A stretch of 64,000 bases of DNA, taken from the NCBI GenBank assembly GCA_002299885.1, contig DBOB01000023.1, positions 1 through 64,000 of the forward strand, read 5' to 3'. How positions within the stretch are numbered: the stretch's first letter is position 1; every line of letters starts with the position of its first letter. This DNA is from Sediminibacterium sp. UBA657. GTDB taxonomy: Bacteria > Bacteroidota > Bacteroidia > Chitinophagales > Chitinophagaceae. Below, piece after piece: positions 9,126-18,451 of this stretch. The notes under the pieces are model-generated. The model made no database searches. It saw only the letters and a list, made by a program, of their open reading frames with translations, and had not been told where the DNA came from. A program made the position numbers and the translations under genes.

Positions 9126-9314
9126 ATGGGCAACTTAGGATTTCAAGAATTATTAATTATTGGCGTAGTTATTTTAGTCATGTTTGGTGGTCGTAAAATC
9201 CCTGAATTCATGCGTGGATTAGGTAAAGGTATCCGCGAATTCAATGATGCTAAAAATAACGTGAAAAAAGAAATCGAAGAAGGCATTAAAGAAAAAGACG
9301 ATAAAGCTTCTTAA
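9126..9314 (+). CDS. tatA: Sec-independent protein translocase TatA/E family
   Basis: 62 residues from the ATG at 9126; a longer frame from 9084 starts with TTG inside the rplS terminator and is rejected. The sequence MGNLGFQELLIIGVVILVMFGGRKIPEF has the TatA layout: a short N-terminus, one membrane helix (about 6-20), the FGGRKIPE hinge, an amphipathic helix (MRGLGKGIREF) and a charged tail. TatA forms the pore of the twin-arginine pathway for folded proteins. tatC is not in the window. A weak -7-like TACCTTTA lies at 9099-9106. Confidence 0.93.
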   Translation: MGNLGFQELLIIGVVILVMFGGRKIPEFMRGLGKGIREFNDAKNNVKKEIEEGIKEKDDKAS

Positions 9315-9406
9315 TCATCGATCTGCTTTTCACATTTACACCTATTTCTACCATGGTCCATTAAAGACCATTGCAACACCCTGTGCGCAAGCATAGCCTC
9401 TTTACT

Positions 9407-10354
9407 ATGAGACCAATATTATTTATTTATTGTGTACTTTTTTGTGTTGGTCCTATTGCAGCGCAAGATAGTTTGAGTTTGAATAGAATTGGCTTTAGCA
9501 GTTTATTCACGGTGCAACAAGTGCCAAATAAAGACAAGTCTTTTGTAATTGAAATGCATCCCAAGGCAATCAGTTTTGTACAATCCTATATCGAAAAAGA
9601 AGGTGCAGGTTTGAGAAAGATGAAAACCTGGGCAAAACCTTATTTTAATTTATACGATGAAATTTTAATTGCCAATGGGATACCAGTGGAGTTAAAATAT
9701 TTAAGTGTCATTGAAAGTCATTTAAGTTCACAAGCAGTTTCATGGGCAGGTGCTGCAGGTCCTTGGCAAATCATGCCTGCGGAAGCAACTCGATTAGGTT
9801 TGAAATTGCTACCCAACGATGAGCGAATGGATTATCAAAAAAGTACGCAAGCCGCAGCAATCATCTTAAAAGAATTGTACCAACAATTTGGGGATTGGTT
9901 ATTAGTAGTGGCAGCCTATAATGGAGGTGCAGGTAGACTAAAAAAAGCGATTGAAAAAAAGAAAACAAAAGACTTTTGGGCATTGCAATATGAGTTACCA
10001 TTGGAAACCAGAAACCATGTAAAAAAATTCATTGCTACACATGCCATTTTTGAGGGTGTATCAATTGCAGAAGCAGAGAAAAATCAAAATGCAGCCGAAA
10101 CAAAATCGAGCACTGAAACTGCAGGTATGGAAAAAATGATGATAACAGGGAGGTTCAATGCAAAAACAATCGCTATTTGGTTAAAGATGCCTTTAGCGTA
10201 TCTAAAGGAATTAAATCCAAATATGGATCAGCAATTGTCTGCAGGAAAAGCATATACACTTGTGCTGCCTGCCAAAGAGGCTAAAATATTTGAGGCCCAT
10301 AAAAATCAAATTTTACAGGCCTCAATACAATCTTTATATCTGGATATCGATTAA
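9407..10354 (+). CDS. lytic murein transglycosylase (SLT/GH23 family, MltD-like)
   Basis: About 315 residues from the ATG at 9407, which gives a clean signal peptide (MRPILFIYCVLFCVGPIAAQ) and is preferred to the ATG-less upstream extension from 9371. The SLT domain covers about residues 80-200: ELKYLSVIESHLSSQAVS with the catalytic Glu in IES, then AGAAGPWQIMPAEATRLG and VVAAYNGGAGRLKKAI. Such enzymes cut the MurNAc-GlcNAc bond of peptidoglycan in the periplasm. The C-terminal 70 residues resemble a degenerate LysM repeat (LAYLKELNPNM). It ends four bases before the convergent acidic-protein gene. Confidence 0.9.
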   Translation: MRPILFIYCVLFCVGPIAAQDSLSLNRIGFSSLFTVQQVPNKDKSFVIEMHPKAISFVQSYIEKEGAGLRKMKTWAKPYFNLYDEILIANGIPVELKYLSVIESHLSSQAVSWAGAAGPWQIMPAEATRLGLKLLPNDERMDYQKSTQAAAIILKELYQQFGDWLLVVAAYNGGAGRLKKAIEKKKTKDFWALQYELPLETRNHVKKFIATHAIFEGVSIAEAEKNQNAAETKSSTETAGMEKMMITGRFNAKTIAIWLKMPLAYLKELNPNMDQQLSAGKAYTLVLPAKEAKIFEAHKNQILQASIQSLYLDID

Positions 10355-10358
10355 TTCT

Positions 10359-10712
10359 CTAGAAATCGTCATCGAATTCATCTTTGTCATCAAATAAATC
10401 ATCTTCTTCTAAGCTCAAGTCTTCTTCTAAACCAAAATCATCGTCTTCGCCTTTTTTTGCTTTACCGGCTTTCTTGGTTGTTTTAGGTAAATCAAATTCT
10501 GCAAAGTCAGGATCCCAGTTGTCATCCTCTTCTTCTGTCTTACCCCAATCATCTGTCTCTTCAAGATCATCGTCTTCATCAGATGCATGCGCATCTTCTT
10601 CTTCCTCGTCATCGTCGTTTTTTCTTGAAGATGTCTTGCTTGATTTTTCAGCTTTGACTACGCCATTTTTTGGTGTCGCTGTCTTTTTCTCTTTTGTAGA
10701 TTTTACTGCCAT
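10359..10712 (-). CDS. highly acidic low-complexity protein of unknown function
   Basis: 117 residues. The first 35 are basic (K, T, S rich: VKSTKEKKTATPKNG), the rest is mostly D and E with islands such as WGKTEEEDDNWDPDFAEFDL and a second lysine patch (TTKKAGKAKKG) before an acidic end (DDKDEFDDDF). No fold, signal peptide or membrane segment is recognisable; it is probably disordered. Acidic tails of this kind occur in nucleic-acid mimics and in the RNA polymerase delta subunit, but no delta domain is seen here. A TAnnTTTG box lies upstream (10761-10768), and the in-frame protein sequence is far from random, so I regard it as a real gene. Confidence 0.65.
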   Translation of the reverse strand: MAVKSTKEKKTATPKNGVVKAEKSSKTSSRKNDDDEEEEDAHASDEDDDLEETDDWGKTEEEDDNWDPDFAEFDLPKTTKKAGKAKKGEDDDFGLEEDLSLEEDDLFDDKDEFDDDF

Positions 10713-10760
10713 AACTCAATCAAAATATTTGTGTAAATTTCAAATGAAAATTTTATTTAT

Positions 10761-10768
10761 CAAAAATA
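10761..10768 (-). promoter_or_regulatory. -7 box for the acidic-protein gene
   Basis: Read on the minus strand the box is TATTTTTG, an exact TAnnTTTG, 48 bases before the ATG at 10712. The expected -33 position is A-rich without TTTG. Confidence 0.4.
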
Positions 10769-10797
10769 ATGCGACTTTTTTTATTACTTTTTTTTGA

Positions 10798-12060
10798 CTA
10801 TAAATGTACAATTTGATCTCTACCCGGACCATTGGATACATACTTCACAGGTACGCCTAAATATTTATTAATAAATTCGATATATGTTATCATAGTTGCT
10901 GGTAATTCAGTATCTTTTTTCATCTTGGTGGTATCCACATCCCAGCCCGCCATTTTTTTCCAAATAGGGGTTACAGGAGTACCAACCAATTGAAAAGGCA
11001 CATAATCAATCTGCTTGCCTTCCATTTCATATGCAATACCTAATTCTAATTCTTTGAATGAATCTAGGATATCCGCTTTGGTCATAATAATCTGCGTTAC
11101 ACCATTGATCATACAGGTATATTTCAATGCAACGAGGTCAATCCATCCACATCTTCTTGGACGTCCTGTTGTGGCACCAAATTCACTTCCGATCTTTCTT
11201 AGTTCTTCTCCTTTTTCGTCATGTAATTCGGTAGGGAAGGGGCCACTACCTACTCTTGTACAATAAGCTTTTGAAATCCCAAATACTTCCCCAATTTGTT
11301 TTGGAGAAACACCAAGGCCAGTACAAACACCTGCAGAAATTGTATTGCTTGAAGTCACAAATGGGAAAGTGCCAAAATCAATATCTAGCATAGAACCTTG
11401 TGCGCCTTCTGCTAAAACTTTTTTACCTTTTGATATTTGATCGTTTATAAAGTATTCACAATTGATAATATTCATTGTCTTTAAAAACTCAATCGCTTCA
11501 AAGAATTCAGTTTCCATTTCAGAAATATCATCATTGAAATTATAACTATCCAAAATCTTTTGATGCTTCATTCTTAAAGCAATGTACTTGCTAACAAATT
11601 TTTTATCTAGTAAGTCACCTACTCTTAAAGCGTTTCTACCAGTCTTATCCATATATGCAGGGCCAATGCCCTTTAAAGTAGAACCAATTTTAGCTTCTCC
11701 TTTAGACAATTCAGATGCTTTGTCTAAAGCCCTATGGCTAGGAATAATGATATTAGTACGCTCTGATATAAATAGATTTTTTTTCACGTCAATGCCCATC
11801 GTTGCAACGGCATCACACTCTTTTTTCAAAGTCACTGGGTCTAATACAACGCCATTACCAATGATATTAATTTTATCTTGATGGAAGATACCTGATGGAA
11901 TTTGGTGTAAGACCATTTTAGTTCCATTCACATATAAAGTGTGTCCTGCATTTGGGCCACCTTGAAAACGAGCAATGACATCGTAGTTGGGTGCAAAATA
12001 ATCCACAATCTTTCCTTTACCTTCATCACCCCATTGAAGTCCTAAAATAACGTCTACCAT
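10798..12060 (-). CDS. purA: adenylosuccinate synthase
   Basis: 420 residues from the ATG at 12060; the frame opens seven codons earlier but MVDVILGLQWGDEGKGK is the standard start of PurA. The GTP-binding P-loop GDEGKGK lies at residues 11-17 and the sequences GGPNAGHT, GSTLKGIGPAY, TTGRPRRCGWID and VKYVSNGPGRDQ are all in place. The enzyme joins IMP and aspartate using GTP, the first committed step to AMP. It is monocistronic by appearance, with a good -7 box 19 bases upstream, and it follows the Rel gene on the same strand after 114 bp. Confidence 0.97.
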   Translation of the reverse strand: MVDVILGLQWGDEGKGKIVDYFAPNYDVIARFQGGPNAGHTLYVNGTKMVLHQIPSGIFHQDKINIIGNGVVLDPVTLKKECDAVATMGIDVKKNLFISERTNIIIPSHRALDKASELSKGEAKIGSTLKGIGPAYMDKTGRNALRVGDLLDKKFVSKYIALRMKHQKILDSYNFNDDISEMETEFFEAIEFLKTMNIINCEYFINDQISKGKKVLAEGAQGSMLDIDFGTFPFVTSSNTISAGVCTGLGVSPKQIGEVFGISKAYCTRVGSGPFPTELHDEKGEELRKIGSEFGATTGRPRRCGWIDLVALKYTCMINGVTQIIMTKADILDSFKELELGIAYEMEGKQIDYVPFQLVGTPVTPIWKKMAGWDVDTTKMKKDTELPATMITYIEFINKYLGVPVKYVSNGPGRDQIVHL

Positions 12061-12078
12061 AAATTTGAATTTGAGTAG

Positions 12079-12086
12079 CAAAAATA
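12079..12086 (-). promoter_or_regulatory. -7 box of the purA promoter
   Basis: Minus-strand TATTTTTG, an exact TAnnTTTG, 18 bases before the purA ATG. Confidence 0.55.
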
Positions 12087-12174
12087 AGTCTAGAAATGGG
12101 GATTACCTATTTAAGGATAAAATAAAAAGAAATGTTTTCACACATATTTTTCCCAGCATGTTGATTACTCAACT

Positions 12175-14439
12175 TTAGATCAAATCTGTATCAAAACGGG
12201 TCACTTTTTGAATGCCATGAAGGGTTTGGATTCGACTTACCAATAGCTCTAATTCATCCTTATCGTGCACGAAGACCTTGATGGTGCCTTCAAACATGCC
12301 ATCCTTGGATTCAATGGTCAATGCTGCAATATTGATCTTGAGATCGCCACTAATAATGGTGGTGATTTTATTCACCACTCCTACGTCATCTAATCCAATA
12401 ATACTAAGCCCAGTAAGGAAGGATATTTCTTTATTTTTTGCCCACTTTGTTTTGACCACTCGATGGCCGTAATTGGCTAATAGTTGTGTCGCATTCGGGC
12501 AGCTTGTTCTATGAATGATTAATCCTTTACCAGTACTTACAAATCCAAATACATCGTCACCTGGAATAGGATTACAACATTTTGCCAGATTGTATTTAAT
12601 CTTATCACTTGACTCCCCAAAAATAATCAGTTCTGAATCTCCTTTTTTTGGAAGGGGCTTGTAAACATGGGGTTCTATATTTGGATCTGGAGCAGCCACG
12701 ATTGGCTTTGGTGCTTCTATTTTATCACCAATGACATGAAAGGTTTTTAGCTCTTTTAGGTCTAAGGATTTCGTTGCGATTTTATATAATAAATCTAAAT
12801 GACTTTGTAATTTATAAAAGTGCATTAATTGATCTAAGTTATGTGTGCTGTAGACTGCACCAATCCCTTCTAGTTTGCGTTGAACAGTATATTTTCCTTC
12901 TTCTGAAATGATTTTCTTTTCCTCTCTTAAGGCATCTTTAATACTATTTTTAGCCTTTGCAGTGACCACATTGTTCAACCAATCCTCAGTAGGTTTTTGT
13001 TTATTACTTGTGATAATTTCTATCTGGTCGCCACTTCTTAAAGTATGGCTAATGGGTACCAATTTGTGGTTGACTTTTGCACTAATACATTTTGATCCAA
13101 TCGCAGTATGGATATAAAAAGCAAAGTCAAGTGCAGAACTATTGACTGGCAACATTTTTACCTCACCCTTTGGGGTATAGACATAAATTTCTTCTGCTAA
13201 AAATGAGGTTTTAAAGTCTTGTAAGAAATCAATCCCTTCCTCCTCTTGATTGCTCAATGCTTCTCTAATCTGAACAAACCATTTATCAAAACGGTCTTCA
13301 CTATGTGGTGCCTCTTCTTTGTATTTAAAATGCGCAGCCAATCCCTTCTCTGCAATTTCATTCATTCTCTTGCTTCGAATCTGCACCTCTACCCATTTAC
13401 CATCTGGCCCCATTACAGTGGTGTGCAATGCTTCGTAGCCATTGCTCTTTGGATTACTTAACCAATCCCTTAATCGTTCAGGTGAGGGAAGGTATTCATC
13501 TGTTACAATGGAATACACTTTCCAACATGCTTCTTTTTCTTTTTCTAATGGGACATCAAGAATGATTCGAATTGCAAAAAGATCATATACTTCTTCAAAG
13601 CTTACGCCTTTCTTTTTTATTTTATTCCAAATAGAATGAATGCTTTTTGGACGACCAAAAATATCAAATTGCAATTCGGATTGACTTAATTTTTCTTTTA
13701 ATGGTCTAACAAATTCATTGATATATTTTGTTCTTTCTCTTTTTGTTTCTGCTAATTTTTTAGCAATATCATGGTAAGTAGCTGGCTCCATGTATTTCAT
13801 GGCCAGATCCTCTAATTCAGTTTTAATATTGTACAAGCCCATTCTGTGTGCGAGTGGGGCGTAAACCCAGATGGTCTCAGAGGCAATTTTTAATTGCTTC
13901 TCTTTTTTCATCGAGTCCATCGTACGCATATTGTGCAGCCTGTCCGATAGTTTTATCAGGATTACCCTCGGATCATCCGTTAAAGTGAGTAAGATTTTTT
14001 TGAAATTCTCTGCTTGTTGGCTGCTATTGGTGTCCATCACCGTTGCAATTTTTGTCAAGCCATCTACAATTTTTGCAATCTCATTTCCAAATTCACTTCT
14101 GATATCATCTAAGGTAATGTCGGTATCTTCTACGGTATCATGTAATAAAGCGCAGATAGTACTTCGCACACCCAATCCAATTTCATCTGCAGCAATCATT
14201 GCAACAGCAATAGGATGAAGGATATAAGGCTCGCCACTTTTACGACGCATTGTTTTATGCGCTTCAGTCGCCATTTCAAATGCGGTTCTTAGTAATTCCC
14301 GATCGCCCTTTTTAAGTTTAGTTCTTAGGGTTCTAAGCAAAGCACGGTAGTGGCGAACAATTTCTTTTTTTTCTTGTTCGTCCGTCAAGTTGTAGGGTGT
14401 TACAACTGCATTCAATAATTCTTTTTCGGTACTTTCCAT
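12175..14439 (-). CDS. bifunctional (p)ppGpp synthetase/hydrolase, RelA/SpoT family
   Basis: 754 residues with the full long-RSH layout: an HD hydrolase domain (about 50-200, with LLHDTVEDT at 99-107 and KLSDRLHNMRT), a synthetase domain (about 240-370, with SPERLRDWLSNPKSNGYEAL), a TGS domain (about 410-470, with VYTPKGEVKMLPVNS), a helical and zinc-finger-like region (KYNLAKCCNPIPGD) and a C-terminal ACT domain. The hydrolase residues are intact and the RxxD signature RLRD resembles the RxKD type of bifunctional enzymes rather than RelA. It makes and removes the stringent-response alarmone. It is divergent from the ABC exporter gene across 43 bp. Confidence 0.95.
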   Translation of the reverse strand: MESTEKELLNAVVTPYNLTDEQEKKEIVRHYRALLRTLRTKLKKGDRELLRTAFEMATEAHKTMRRKSGEPYILHPIAVAMIAADEIGLGVRSTICALLHDTVEDTDITLDDIRSEFGNEIAKIVDGLTKIATVMDTNSSQQAENFKKILLTLTDDPRVILIKLSDRLHNMRTMDSMKKEKQLKIASETIWVYAPLAHRMGLYNIKTELEDLAMKYMEPATYHDIAKKLAETKRERTKYINEFVRPLKEKLSQSELQFDIFGRPKSIHSIWNKIKKKGVSFEEVYDLFAIRIILDVPLEKEKEACWKVYSIVTDEYLPSPERLRDWLSNPKSNGYEALHTTVMGPDGKWVEVQIRSKRMNEIAEKGLAAHFKYKEEAPHSEDRFDKWFVQIREALSNQEEEGIDFLQDFKTSFLAEEIYVYTPKGEVKMLPVNSSALDFAFYIHTAIGSKCISAKVNHKLVPISHTLRSGDQIEIITSNKQKPTEDWLNNVVTAKAKNSIKDALREEKKIISEEGKYTVQRKLEGIGAVYSTHNLDQLMHFYKLQSHLDLLYKIATKSLDLKELKTFHVIGDKIEAPKPIVAAPDPNIEPHVYKPLPKKGDSELIIFGESSDKIKYNLAKCCNPIPGDDVFGFVSTGKGLIIHRTSCPNATQLLANYGHRVVKTKWAKNKEISFLTGLSIIGLDDVGVVNKITTIISGDLKINIAALTIESKDGMFEGTIKVFVHDKDELELLVSRIQTLHGIQKVTRFDTDLI

Positions 14440-14482
14440 GCTTATACGAAAATACGTAAAAGCGGTGTAACTTTACTTCGCT

Positions 14483-16288
14483 ATGTCGTCAATCCAGCCT
14501 AAACCCATATTCAAATCTGCAATCTTAACTAGGGTGTTTTCTTTTGTTGGGCCGTATCGATTTATTTTTTGGATCAATGTGTTTTTAGGCATCTTTTTAG
14601 CTTTTGCTACTCCCATCCGACCTTATTTGATTCAAGCTACCGTGAACTTGGCCATTGGTAAACAAGTGAACCTGCCTCAGTGGGTGCATTGGATCTTGCC
14701 GAATGAAGCATTTAATACTGTCGTACAATTAATTTTGGCGATATCCCTTTTTCAAGTGGCATTCATTGTCCTTGAAACCATGTTTCGATTTTGTTTTACT
14801 TATGGCATGTCCTGGTTAGGGCAGCAAGTGATTCGAGACTTAAGAAATAAAGTGTACCAAAAAATCATGTATTGGGAAATGCGTCAGTTTGATAAAACGC
14901 CTATTGGTACATTGACAACAAGAACAATCAATGATATAGAAAGTATCAACGATATTTTTTCGGATGGATTGATTCCAATTATCGCAGATTTTTTAACGAT
15001 TGTAGTGACTTTGGCGACGATGTTTTTTATCAATTGGGAATTGACTTTGATTTGTTTAATTCCTTTTCCAATCATGATTGTGGCTACTTATTTTTTCAAA
15101 GAAAGTGTAAATAAAAGTTTTGTTCAGGTGCGCAATGCAGTTGCAGCGCTCAATGCTTTTGTGCAAGAACATATTTCTGGTATGCAAGTGGTGCAAGCTT
15201 TTGCAGCGGAAGAAAAAGAGATGAAAAAATTTGATGCCATCAACGAGCACCATAAAAATGCCAACATAAAAGCCATATTTGCTTACTCTGTTTTTTTTCC
15301 GGTAGTAGAAGTGGTTTTAGCTTTAAGCATTGGATTAATTGTTTGGTGGGTAGCAGGACAAAGCTTAGATGCAGGGATGCTGGTGGCGTTTATTTTATTT
15401 TTAAATCAGATCTTTAGGCCGCTTCGGATGATTGCAGATAAATTCAATGTCTTGCAAATGGGCATGGTTGCTGCTGAGCGTGTTTTTAAGATTTTAGACA
15501 ATGAAGATATTACAGTTGATCAAGGTCAATACGCGCCTACACAAATTCAAGGCGCGATCGAATTTAAAAATGTGCAATTTGCTTATCAAGCACCCAATTG
15601 GATTTTAAATGAATTAAATTTTACGGTGGCTGCTGGTGAAACGGTGGCTTTAGTTGGTCCAACAGGTAGTGGAAAAACCTCCATCATTAGTATATTAAAT
15701 CGATTGTATCCTTATCAAGCCGGACAAATTTTATTAGATGGCGTCTTGATTGAAGACTATGAATTAGATCGCTTAAGGGCATCCATAGGAGTTGTTTTAC
15801 AAGATGTATTTTTATTTTCTGGTTCAGTGTATGATAATATTACGCTTCGCAATCCATCTATTCGTCCAGAACAAGTGGAGGAAGCGGCAAAGATGATTGG
15901 CATGCATGATTTTATCATGCAACTTCCTGGAGGGTATCAATACCATGTAATGGAAAGAGGCGCTACCTTAAGTTTGGGACAGAGACAACTATTGAGTTTT
16001 ATTAGAGCGCTATTATACAACCCGAGTATTTTGATCTTAGACGAAGCCACTTCCTCTATAGATACAGAGAGTGAACAACTCATCGAAAAAGCCATTGAAA
16101 CTTTGATTCAGGGTAGAACATCTATCGTGATTGCACATCGATTATCTACTATCCGAAAGGCCGACCAGATCCTTGTGCTAGAGCATGGAAAAATCATCGA
16201 AAAGGGGACGCATCAGCACTTAATGGAGCAGGGTGGATTTTATAAGGCCCTGAATGAAATGCAATTTGATCCCAAAAAGGGTGCTTAA
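14483..16288 (+). CDS. ABC exporter, fused permease and ATPase (MsbA/MdlB-like)
   Basis: 601 residues: an exporter-type transmembrane domain with six helices (about 20-320) fused to a nucleotide-binding domain (about 345-595). Walker A is VGPTGSGKTS, the signature is LSLGQRQLLS, Walker B is ILILDEATSSID, and the H-loop is VIAHRLSTI. Half-transporters like this dimerise and export lipids, peptides or drugs; the substrate here is not evident. A strong candidate would be lipid A core transport (MsbA), but MdlB/LmrA-type transporters look the same. It stands between Rel and the ATP synthase operon and ends 129 bp before atpB. Confidence 0.93.
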   Translation: MSSIQPKPIFKSAILTRVFSFVGPYRFIFWINVFLGIFLAFATPIRPYLIQATVNLAIGKQVNLPQWVHWILPNEAFNTVVQLILAISLFQVAFIVLETMFRFCFTYGMSWLGQQVIRDLRNKVYQKIMYWEMRQFDKTPIGTLTTRTINDIESINDIFSDGLIPIIADFLTIVVTLATMFFINWELTLICLIPFPIMIVATYFFKESVNKSFVQVRNAVAALNAFVQEHISGMQVVQAFAAEEKEMKKFDAINEHHKNANIKAIFAYSVFFPVVEVVLALSIGLIVWWVAGQSLDAGMLVAFILFLNQIFRPLRMIADKFNVLQMGMVAAERVFKILDNEDITVDQGQYAPTQIQGAIEFKNVQFAYQAPNWILNELNFTVAAGETVALVGPTGSGKTSIISILNRLYPYQAGQILLDGVLIEDYELDRLRASIGVVLQDVFLFSGSVYDNITLRNPSIRPEQVEEAAKMIGMHDFIMQLPGGYQYHVMERGATLSLGQRQLLSFIRALLYNPSILILDEATSSIDTESEQLIEKAIETLIQGRTSIVIAHRLSTIRKADQILVLEHGKIIEKGTHQHLMEQGGFYKALNEMQFDPKKGA

Positions 16289-16389
16289 TTTTTTAAATAC
16301 TTGAAAATCAATTATTTAGGAGAATCGAAAACATTTTTTTTCAGGCTATATTTCTGCTAAATATTATGAATTTTCAGCAGCATTATCCC

Positions 16390-16397
16390 TATCTTTG
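16390..16397 (+). promoter_or_regulatory. -7 box of the ATP synthase operon promoter
   Basis: TATCTTTG is an exact TAnnTTTG and lies 20 bases before the atpB ATG. The -33 region has only a weak TATGAA/TTTTC; the preceding 100 bp contain no gene. Confidence 0.6.
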
Positions 16398-16417
16398 CCG
16401 CAAATTTTGAGATCACT

Positions 16418-17575
16418 ATGGCATCTAGAACTATTAAATCTTTACTGGTATTGTGTTTGAGCTTATTTTCAATGGCATTTTCTGGCAATGTATTTGCAAA
16501 TGAAAAAGCTGCGCAAACTGAGCATAGCAATCCAGCAGCAGCTAATGAACCAGCAGCACACGAACCGGAAGCATTTAATGTGACAGAGACAATATTAGAT
16601 CACATTAAAGATGACCATAGCTGGCATTTATGGGGACATACTTCTCTGCCATTACCTGTTATTTTATATACGCCAAAAGGATTTGAAGTTTTCTCTTCTG
16701 CAAAGTTCATGGATGAACACCACGAAGAGATTGTTTACAAGGGTAATTACGATTATAAAATTATCGAAGGCAAGGTGAAGATTGTGAAGTTAGTGGATGC
16801 AACAGAAGTAGTTGATGTGGAAGCGTCTAAAGCTTTATGGGATTTTTCAATCACTAAAAACGTAGCCTCTTTATTTGTTTCCGTTTTAATTCTTTTATTA
16901 GTGCTGCTTACAGCTGCTCGTGCGTATAAAAAAACAGGAATTACCTCTGCACCTAAAGGCGTTCAATCTTTCATGGAGCCAATTGTGTTATTTGTAAGAG
17001 ACGAAGTAGCAATTCCAAATATTGGAAAAAAGAAGTTTGCCAAGTACATGCCTTTTTTATTAACTATTTTCTTTTTGGTTTTAGTCAATAACTTTTTAGG
17101 TTTAGTTCCATTTTTCCCAGGCGGTGCGAATGTGAGTGGTAATATTGCTTTCACAATGACACTAGCAGTTTGTGTATTCGTGGTGGTTAATTTAAGTGCG
17201 AATAAAAATTATTGGGAACATATTTTTTGGATGCCAGGTATGCACTGGAGCATGAAATTGTTCTTAGCGCCAATTGAATTAATTGGTGTATTCACTAAGC
17301 CTATCTCTTTAATGATTCGTTTGTTTGCGAACATTACTGCAGGGCACATTCTAGTATTAAGTTTGATTTGTTTAATTTTTATATTCAAGACAGTATATGC
17401 TTCTGCTATTGCAGTACCGTTTGCTGTTTTCATTGGTATGATTGAATTGTTGGTGGCTTTTTTACAAGCCTACATCTTCACCATGTTGAGTGCCATGTAT
17501 ATTGGCATGGCAACAGAAGAGCACCATCATGAAGCCCATGACCATGATGGACATAAAAATGTAGCACATCACTAA
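16418..17575 (+). CDS. atpB: ATP synthase F0 subunit a
   Basis: 385 residues, about 110 longer than the E. coli protein because of an N-terminal extension with a signal-peptide-like start (SLLVLCLSLFSMAFSGNVFA) and a periplasmic region up to about residue 145. This extension is usual in Bacteroidota. Five to six membrane helices follow, with the essential arginine in LMIRLFANITAGH and the last helices at LLVAFLQAYIFTMLSAMYIG. The C-terminus is rich in histidine (HHHEAHDHDGHKN). Subunit a forms the two proton half-channels next to the c ring. Confidence 0.95.
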   Translation: MASRTIKSLLVLCLSLFSMAFSGNVFANEKAAQTEHSNPAAANEPAAHEPEAFNVTETILDHIKDDHSWHLWGHTSLPLPVILYTPKGFEVFSSAKFMDEHHEEIVYKGNYDYKIIEGKVKIVKLVDATEVVDVEASKALWDFSITKNVASLFVSVLILLLVLLTAARAYKKTGITSAPKGVQSFMEPIVLFVRDEVAIPNIGKKKFAKYMPFLLTIFFLVLVNNFLGLVPFFPGGANVSGNIAFTMTLAVCVFVVVNLSANKNYWEHIFWMPGMHWSMKLFLAPIELIGVFTKPISLMIRLFANITAGHILVLSLICLIFIFKTVYASAIAVPFAVFIGMIELLVAFLQAYIFTMLSAMYIGMATEEHHHEAHDHDGHKNVAHH

Positions 17576-17602
17576 AATTTATTTTAAATCTTTTTTCAAT
17601 AA

Positions 17603-17833
<231 letters not shown>

Positions 17834-17859
17834 TCTGTTAAAGATTTCTTTAAAGAACT

Positions 17860-17896
17860 AAATAGGCCCTAGCACAGGGCGAAAGGCCTATTTTTT
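17860..17896 (+). terminator. terminator-like hairpin inside the atp operon, between atpE and atpF
   Basis: AAATAGGCC (17860-17868) pairs with GGCCTATTT (17885-17893); an inner alternative GCCCT/AGGGC (17866-17870 with 17876-17880) can form instead. A run of six T (17891-17896) follows. Such a structure could end part of the transcripts or protect the atpE 3' end, and so raise the amount of c subunit, which is needed in many copies. The structure is visible, the effect is inference. Confidence 0.6.
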
Positions 17897-17928
17897 ATTA
17901 GATTCATTCATTAAGATAAACGAATAGT

Positions 17929-18441
17929 ATGTTTTTATTAGAAGTAAATCCTCTTGTGTTACCAGATATCGGTTTGGTATTTTGGAACACCATTGCGTTT
18001 TTAGTGCTTTTGATTGTGCTAGGTAAATTTGCTTGGAAGCCAATGCTTAAAGCAATCTCTGAGCGTGAAAGCGGCATCGAAGAAGCATTATTACGTGCAG
18101 ACAAGATGAAAGCTGAAATTGCTGCAATGCAAAATGAAAATGAAGCATTGTTGGCTAAGGCACGTGAAGAAAGAGCTGGCATGATTAAAGATGCAAAAGA
18201 AACTGCCGATAAGATGGTTTCTGAAGCAAAAGATAAAGCGAAGCAAGAATATGACCGCATTATTAGCGACGCACAATTAGCAATTACACAACAAAAAAAT
18301 GCCGCATTGACTGATGTTAAGAATCAGGTAGGCTCATTAGTTGTAGAAGTAGCTGAGAAAATTTTAAGAAAAGAATTGTCTAATAAAGCAGAACAAGAAA
18401 GCTATATTAAACAAATTGCTGAAGGAGTTAAGTTAAATTAA
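17929..18441 (+). CDS. atpF: ATP synthase F0 subunit b
   Basis: 170 residues. One N-terminal membrane helix (about 12-32, VFWNTIAFLVLLIVLGKFAW) is followed by a long charged helix (about 35-160) with few prolines, the typical peripheral-stalk subunit. The motif KFAWKPMLKAISERE at the membrane exit is well conserved in AtpF. It ends 10 bp before atpH. Confidence 0.94.
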   Translation: MFLLEVNPLVLPDIGLVFWNTIAFLVLLIVLGKFAWKPMLKAISERESGIEEALLRADKMKAEIAAMQNENEALLAKAREERAGMIKDAKETADKMVSEAKDKAKQEYDRIISDAQLAITQQKNAALTDVKNQVGSLVVEVAEKILRKELSNKAEQESYIKQIAEGVKLN

Positions 18442-18451
18442 AAAGTAAGAG

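Noticed and set aside
10384..10797. 137-residue serine-rich frame on the plus strand opposite the acidic gene
   Set aside because: It is the mirror of the D/E-rich codons (GAT/GAA read backwards give Ser/Phe runs) and has no family-like features; the acidic frame on the minus strand has the promoter box.
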